Positions 58,540 to 64,000 of a stretch of DNA of 64,000 nt are shown in pieces. The stretch is from positions 558,001 to 622,000 of the forward strand of contig LLEY01000003.1 of assembly GCA_001414485.1 (NCBI GenBank), in the 5' to 3' direction. The DNA comes from Calycina herbarum. Lineage: Eukaryota; Ascomycota; Leotiomycetes; Helotiales; Pezizellaceae. The number at the start of each line of letters is the position of its first letter. Position 1 is the first letter of the stretch. Both the position numbers and the translations under genes were made by a program. The notes below the pieces were generated by a model. The model searched no databases. It was not told the DNA's origin and was given only the letters and a program-made list of their open reading frames with translations.

Positions 58540-60931
58540 CTATTCCGGAACCGCACTCTCTCTCAACCCACTCGGTCCCTTGTTACCTCTTCTTCCTAGT
58601 AACGTTGCGCCATCGAGGTTCAGTTCGAAGGCGCCCTTTCTATTCTTGACTTGTTGCTTCGCAGCAGCCGTGACCGCCGCACTGTGTTGACCGTAGCCCT
58701 TCTGTGCAGGCTTTGCCGAGTTGAGGTTCGTATTCTTCAGACTCTGCTCGACTTGATGAACATCGGCATCTTTAGCCTTTGGCAATTTGGAAGGAATGGC
58801 GTTATCCTCTTCCTCCTCCTCTTCCTCCTCAAAGTCGTCGTCATCAATTGGGTTTAATCCGTTCATGGCTGCTGCGCCACGGTAACCCTGTTTGAAGTTC
58901 TTCCGACGCTTGGCTTCCTCTTCCTGTCTGTGAACAGCGTATCCAACATCGAAGACCTCTCGTAAGTTGACGGCACCAGGACTTCGGAAGTCCATACGTT
59001 TGCCTGCACCTGGGGACTCGAGCAAAGCAGGGTCGAAAGCTCTCAATTGGTTACCACCCAGTTGCCTATCACGCTCAACCGCAGGTGTGGCAAGAGGTGG
59101 TGCATCATGAGCGGCGTAGGTTGGCTCCTCTGTACCTCGAATCCAAGGATGTGCTAAAAATTGGTTGATGTCATATCGCTTGACTGGGTCGACTGTGAGG
59201 AGGTGTGAAACGAGATCTTGAGCTGGTTTTGAAATGTCATCCCACCATGGTGACAAAAAGGTATATTGACCTCTCGCGACCTTTTCGGTAAGTACTTGAA
59301 TGCTTTCGTCGTAGAATGGAGGAAAGCCGCAAAGTAGTGTGTATAGCACACATCCCATGGCCCACATATCAACACTCTTCGAGTATCGTTCGTCCTTTAC
59401 AATCTCTGGTGCAGTGTAACCAACTGTTCCACATGGTGTCATTGTGGATTTGTCCCAAACAACTTTACTCAGTCCAAAATCTGCAATCTTGATTTTGCCA
59501 ATACCACCAGCTCCAACACCCTTGATAAATTCACCTTCATCTACCTTATCCTCGTCATCTTGTGATTTGGGTTTCGGGTTCTTTGTTGGGATGATTGGGA
59601 TTGGCGAAAACAATATATTCTCAGGCTTGATGTCTCTGCAATGACGTCAGAAATGGTCAACATACCAAACCATTAGACATACCTGTGAACCACACCTTGA
59701 TCCTCATGTAGATACCGTAATGCATCTGCTACCTGCGTAATGACGTGCCTGGAAAGGTCTTCGCTGAAGTATGTGAGTCGAACAATTTGATGAAACAATT
59801 CTCCACCCGGTGCCAGTTCCAAAATGATATAGTAATACTGTTTCGATTCGGAAAAGTCGACAAGCTTCACGATATTAGGATGCTCTAAGTTCCGCATAAT
59901 TTGCACCTCTTTCAGGATGTTCGCCCTCTATTTCCAGGAATGTGTTAGCATGGGAAAGTTAACCAGAACGGATGATAGTCGTGACTGGACGACAGTATAA
60001 GAAATAAGTGCGCACCTCCACGACCTTGGGCTGCTTCTTGAAATCCGGATGAAGGGCAGCATCTCCCTACGCGAAGAAAAATGTTGGCAAATGTTCAAAA
60101 TTGACAAAAGGAAATTCTAAGCAGTTGCCGCCGGTATGCATACCTGATTCGAGTTCATTTCGAATTTCCGAACGACCTTTATCGCCACTTCACCTGCCTT
60201 TCCATCCAGATCCCGAGCTCGGTAGACATTGCTGAAGGCGCCGTCACCCATCTTCTCCATCAGTTCCCAGCGTTCCAGACCCGGGTATCGTGGCAGCTTT
60301 CCTTTGGTGGCATTTTCCTCTTCGACTATCCGTCTTAACTCTTCGGTATCGACCTTCTTGCCAGCCTTCTGCTTCTGACCCGCGGCATTCGCAGCCACGT
60401 TTCCTGCCTGTGCACCACGGTTTCTTCCATCACCGTCGACCATTGAATAGGCGTCTCCGTGTGGTGCCGGTGCTTGTTGATGTGCCATGTTTGGGTCGGA
60501 GTTTGCGTAGTGGTTTTGAGCCGGTGCCCGGCCTTGGTGAACGTTTACGGGTGACACATGTGTTGTTGCTTCGGCGTCTTGTTGTCGGTTGTGTTTGCCT
60601 GGTAGATAATTCATCAGCGGGGTGGACGATGGGTGAGAGGTAGTACCATGAACCAGCATTGGCGGGGTCGCTCTTTCATGGGATTGAAGATGAGAGATTC
60701 GAGGTCGCACATACCGTGTTTGCTAATCAGGTTCTTTATGGACTGAGAGAGACTCCTTAAGAATGGTCAGCAGAATGTTTGGTAGGGTTGCGGATGTAAA
60801 AAGTTGCGAGGATGATCTTTTTTGGGGGAACGAGGGGTCGAAGGGAAGGAGCAGTGGAGATCACATTCCCCCGGCAGGTGGGATAGAGGAAGGAAGTCCA
60901 GACAAGGGGTCAAGAAATCGATTACATACAT
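58540..60931 (-). CDS. srk1: Rck2/Srk1-type MAPK-activated protein kinase
   Basis: Exons 60930-60931 (the A and T of the start codon), 60715-60755, 60144-60598, 60016-60066, 59683-59927 and 58540-59635 give 629 residues. The N-terminal ~120 residues are disordered. The kinase domain follows: MGDGAFSNV glycine loop, Lys155 in EVAIKV, HRDIKPEN with Asp266, DFG at 317-319, CGTVGYTAPEIVKDERYSKSVDMWAMGCVLYTLLCGFPPF, and WWDDISKPAQDL. The insert KGVGAGGIGKIKIADFG and the CaMK-like lobe match the fungal Rck2/Srk1 family, effectors of the Hog1/Sty1 stress MAPK that adjust translation and cell cycle. The tail is acidic then basic. An in-frame ATG at 60659, inside the second intron, is an alternative start and would make the first two exons leader. 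Confidence 0.86.
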
Positions 60932-62517
60932 CTTTTTGGGAGATTTTTCAGGAGCCTAGAGAGGTGAGGTTAGTGGTGGATGAGAGAGAGGCGCGAAACT
61001 CGAGGACCAGGAGGTAGGTAGGTAGGTAGTAGTGGTGGTGTTGAGTGGGAAAGATTGAGGAAGATGTGATGCAGCGTGTGTAAGCAGCGGGCAGGGGAGG
61101 GTGGGTGGTTGAAAGGAAAACCAAAAGACGCTAGAGAATGACGATGCTGAGTCGCTGATGCTGCTGGCGAATGGAGGTTGACTTCAACTTTCTGCTTGCC
61201 TTGCACCTGCTAGCCTGTCTTGCATCTCCCTAAATAACTTTGTGAGTCCTGTCGGAGTCTGCGAATCACCAGCTGTCTGCTGTCTGCTGTCAACCAGTTA
61301 AGGGCTACGCTACGTCATCCCAGGTCGCAATCAAGCCAGGCTGAGCTGATGATGAGGGAGCTCGTGGAGGTCCCGCTAAGAGAGCCCTGCGCGTCATATC
61401 CCCCCTCGCCCACCACCCAGCCCAGCTTGATGGCTCTGGCTCTACGAGTACTCGAAATTCCTCGCGATTCCCGGGTCTGCCAACTAGGCCTGGGAAATCA
61501 GGGTCCTTTTACAAGCTCGTACTTGTACTCCAACTGTTTATCGCAATAACCTCGAATTCCCAGAACCAGGGGTAGACCCCATCAACACCACAATGCCTTA
61601 GAACTGCCGAGTCGAGAACATCCAACAAAACAATGTTAAGGGCTAGAGATGGACATGACAAGGAGGGTTCGAGGATCTCAACGCTGCTAATGCATCGTTG
61701 GCACGCGCTCTGCACTGTGAAGTCATCTCCTTGACCACAGTACTTAATGGCTGATATGACGGATGCAAGCGTTGATCTTTCTACAAGCGACGGGAGGGGG
61801 GAGGAAGGAGGGGAGGGAAGGGAGCGTTGGATGGGACAAGGGAGAGCAGAGCTTTGTCAACGTACAAAGAACATGATGCTATCCTGCCCTGCCGACTTGG
61901 GGAATCACCTCCGTGAGGTGAGCTTGGCTCGACTGTGACGGTGGGTTGGGATCTTCTCGCGACGATCGAAATGCTGGGACTGGAGGGAAGGGTATGCAGT
62001 GCTCTTTTCCCGCTTCCGACAGGGCGATATATTGTGATATTGGGCGAATAGAGGGGCCGCGGTTGAGGAAGCCGGGAAATGTCGAATTTGGTGGTTTATT
62101 AATATCACAAGCCGTGCAGGAGGTCAATAAGCAGCAACAGATGGGAATTCAGGTTTATATGACGGTCTCGAAAACATCCTTTTCCTGGCACAACTGGCTC
62201 TAGCTCTCTGACTGCAAAAATGCGGTTACTCCGGTCTAACGGCATTTCCGGCGTGAAGCGGATTGAGTCCATTGGGAGTTGCGGGAGGCCATCCCATCCA
62301 AGCTATCCCACGACAAAGCTTTGCGGTGAAATTTATATCCTCTCCTCTGAGCTCTTCAATGTCACCCCCTGTGGAACCTGCGGAGAATAGCCCCTAATTT
62401 CGTTTCAGTTTCTCTAATCAGGAAAACGCAGTCATGCCATCTTCAAAAAGCATGCTTTATACTTGCAGATCAGGTTCCAAGAAGTTGGGCTTTCGCGTTT
62501 TGGAACCCAATCTCTGT
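60932..62517. other. Intergenic stretch with the SRK promoter
   Basis: Upstream region of the kinase gene, including probable leader, short GGTA/GTAG repeats at about 61014-61030 and a CTGTCTGCTGTCTGCTGTC run near 61270-61290. No gene is supported. Confidence 0.45.
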
Positions 62518-62751
62518 TTACTTGGGCTTCTTGCGTGGAAGTGCACAGAGAACTCTTGGTTTTACTAATTCATCAGCAGCTAACCTACTCGAGTACAGTA
62601 TTTCGATTGCTTCACCACTTGCATCAATTATATTCACCAAACCGTAACGAGTATCACTTTCGTTTACATCAACAACCCCTCCATCACTCGCTCCATCTGA
62701 CGTAGGCTCTCCAGGGATGAACCACTTCCCAGACTCTGGAACCAAGCCCAT
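62518..62751 (-). CDS. Possible small protein, 77 residues
   Basis: Single open frame from ATG 62751 to TAA. The amino-acid make-up is even and protein-like (MGLVPESGKWFIPGEPTSDG, then YGLVNIIDASGEAIEILYSS), without the Ser/Leu/Cys bias of random frames. There is no signal peptide, membrane segment or known motif. It could be a real small gene, an exon of a larger one, or a gene fragment. The opposite strand is also open over much of the same stretch, which weakens the case. Confidence 0.3.
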   Translation of the reverse strand: MGLVPESGKWFIPGEPTSDGASDGGVVDVNESDTRYGLVNIIDASGEAIEILYSSRLAADELVKPRVLCALPRKKPK

Positions 62752-64000
62752 TCGTCATAACCAAGTTCCTAGGGCCCTAACTGCAGCTTCCCGTCGCACC
62801 CCACTCCAACGAATGATGCATCTTTAATTCAGGTTCAACAAGTCTGGAACAAATTAAATTATTGATTTATTCAAGTACGGTGTGCAGTACGAACTCTGAA
62901 TTCCCATTCGCGCGAATATATCATGCTAAGACGATGCCCAGACTCCTCGCTCTCGTTGCTGATTGCGGGAAACAAAGCCGTCCCCGGTTGGACGAGAGGA
63001 CGCGATCGATGACGAAGTGTTTATAAAGCCTTGCTGTGAGGCTGACGAGTCGGTTACATTCTCGCGATGGATATTAAAAGTGGCAGTAAATATTAGATTC
63101 ATACCCACCTGTCTGGCTCGTTGTTCCAACTATCGAGGATAATTCAGTTAAATTATCCTAAGCATTAGGAACTATTTGGAATTATTAGCCCCGGAACAAT
63201 CAAAGTAGTACTGGAAAGTTCAAACAACGGGACAATAGCTATTTACTGATTCAAACACCGGGTCTTTTTTGCCATCTTTATTAGCAAGAATTGGATTTCA
63301 ATTTCTCCTGTCTACTTTTTCATTTTGCATGGATGAATATTTCAACAAGGAAATCAAGTCATCTCTACAGGCTTGTTTTTTGCAGCAAGCATTCTCAACT
63401 TTTCGATATCTCTAATTGCTCTATCAGCGGAGCTGTAATTAACAAAGGACGGAATACCAGTGTGGGTCGTCTTGGCCGAACGTCGTCGTGGTACGCTCAG
63501 AATCTGGCCTGCTCTTGCTCTGAAGACCAACGAGACAATACTAAATAAATACCAGAAAATCCTCGAGAGAGCTACTGACCTATATCTGATTAAATGGGAC
63601 GATGACGATATGGGCATGTACGGGCCTAATCGATGGTTCCTCTCTTGGAATTCTACAAGGAGGTGAAAGTTTTTTCTTGGTCGTCTCCTTTACTGCAGCG
63701 CTTCACTTCCTGCTGAAATTATCTTGGTTCAATGGAGGTTTTGAGGTTTGAAATGGCGTCGGCAGTAGGAGAAGTATCGACGGTGAGAGAATATCTTTCG
63801 GGATTTTTGAGTTGTTTGGATGAGAGAGGATTGTGAGAGGGTAGGTTTTCATATATTTGTGGACAAGCTTGAAGAATTATCTTCAAATAATGCGATTTAG
63901 ATCTGCGCCGAACTTCTCGTAATCCATGCAAATGTACATTTGTTTCTTGTTCTTTCTATAGCAACTTTTTTTATAGTCATTGGTTTCTCCCTTGCTCATT
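62752..64000. other. Right edge, no firm gene
   Basis: Contains the third MITE-like copy (63119-63227). Two open frames on minus read somewhat like protein: 63354-63617 (87 codons, ATG 63617, a hydrophobic stretch near the start, ending KPVEMT) and 63719-63930 (no ATG in this window). They may be parts of a gene running beyond the edge, but I found no splice pair joining them. Confidence 0.35.
63119..63227. repeat. MITE-like inverted-repeat element, copy 3
   Basis: The left arm is CTCGTTGTTCCAACTATCGAG; the right arm at about 63210-63229 is the reverse complement of CCGTTGTTTGAACTTTCCAG. The length is ~109 bp and there is no coding capacity. The inner part shares AACAATCAA and GTACTGG/GTACTAGG with copy 1 at 16.38 kb. 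Confidence 0.68.

Noticed and set aside
1..64000. CRISPR array, bacterial operon features or riboswitches
   Set aside because: The genes are eukaryotic with introns; the repeat arrays are irregular and lack spacers of even length.

Overview
The window looks like nuclear DNA of a filamentous ascomycete (Pezizomycotina; a leotiomycete such as Helotiales is my guess, not proven). The reasons are genes split by short GT-AG introns (mostly 47-130 bp) with CTRAY branch sites, a Zn2Cys6 regulator, HET and NLR-type nonself-recognition genes, a multi-domain Scm3, and mutations that look like repeat-induced point mutation (RIP).

Layout. 1-3.3 kb is gene-poor and opens with a degenerate array of an 11-bp unit. 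3.4-9.5 kb holds three lineage-type genes on the minus strand: a coiled-coil protein, a membrane protein and an Arg/Ser-rich protein. 9.88-16.1 kb is a degenerate Helitron. Its Rep (HUH) and Pif1-type helicase parts can still be read on the minus strand through many stops. 16.7-18.6 kb is a secreted type-B carboxylesterase. 21.2-24.7 kb is an NLR-like gene (alpha/beta-hydrolase plus NACHT) killed by several stops and a frameshift. 25.1-26.1 kb is a short-chain dehydrogenase/reductase. 27.2-29.1 kb is a protein with a charged tail that resembles the DUF7514 family. 30.0-31.5 kb is an alpha-arrestin with a PPxY motif. 34.6-37.5 kb is a WAPL-domain cohesin regulator. 39.2-40.6 kb is a Zn2Cys6 transcription factor. 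42.8-46.8 kb is a large Scm3 centromere chaperone with Myb-like and C2H2-like parts. It is divergent from 47.2-48.8 kb, the autophagy gene ATG6/Beclin-1. 49.6-50.9 kb is casein kinase 2 alpha. 51.8-52.2 kb is a small secreted Cys-rich protein. 53.9-56.2 kb is a frameshifted HET-domain gene. 58.5-60.9 kb is an Rck2/Srk1-type MAPK-activated kinase.

The housekeeping genes (WAPL, Scm3, ATG6, CK2 alpha, SRK) are intact. The accessory layer (Helitron, NLR, HET) is broken, with C-to-T type stops in the Helitron and the NLR. Small repeats lie between genes: a ~100-150 bp inverted-repeat (MITE-like) family in three copies, a C/G foldback, and two arrays of the same 11-bp motif 48 kb apart in opposite orientation.

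Most unusual points: a Helitron whose HUH motif now reads H-F-Y; an in-frame, stop-free 120-bp intron-like segment in CK2 alpha; a probable intron splitting the start codon of the SRK gene; and three look-alike introns in one gene. All exon boundaries were inferred by eye from splice signals, reading frame and family resemblance.
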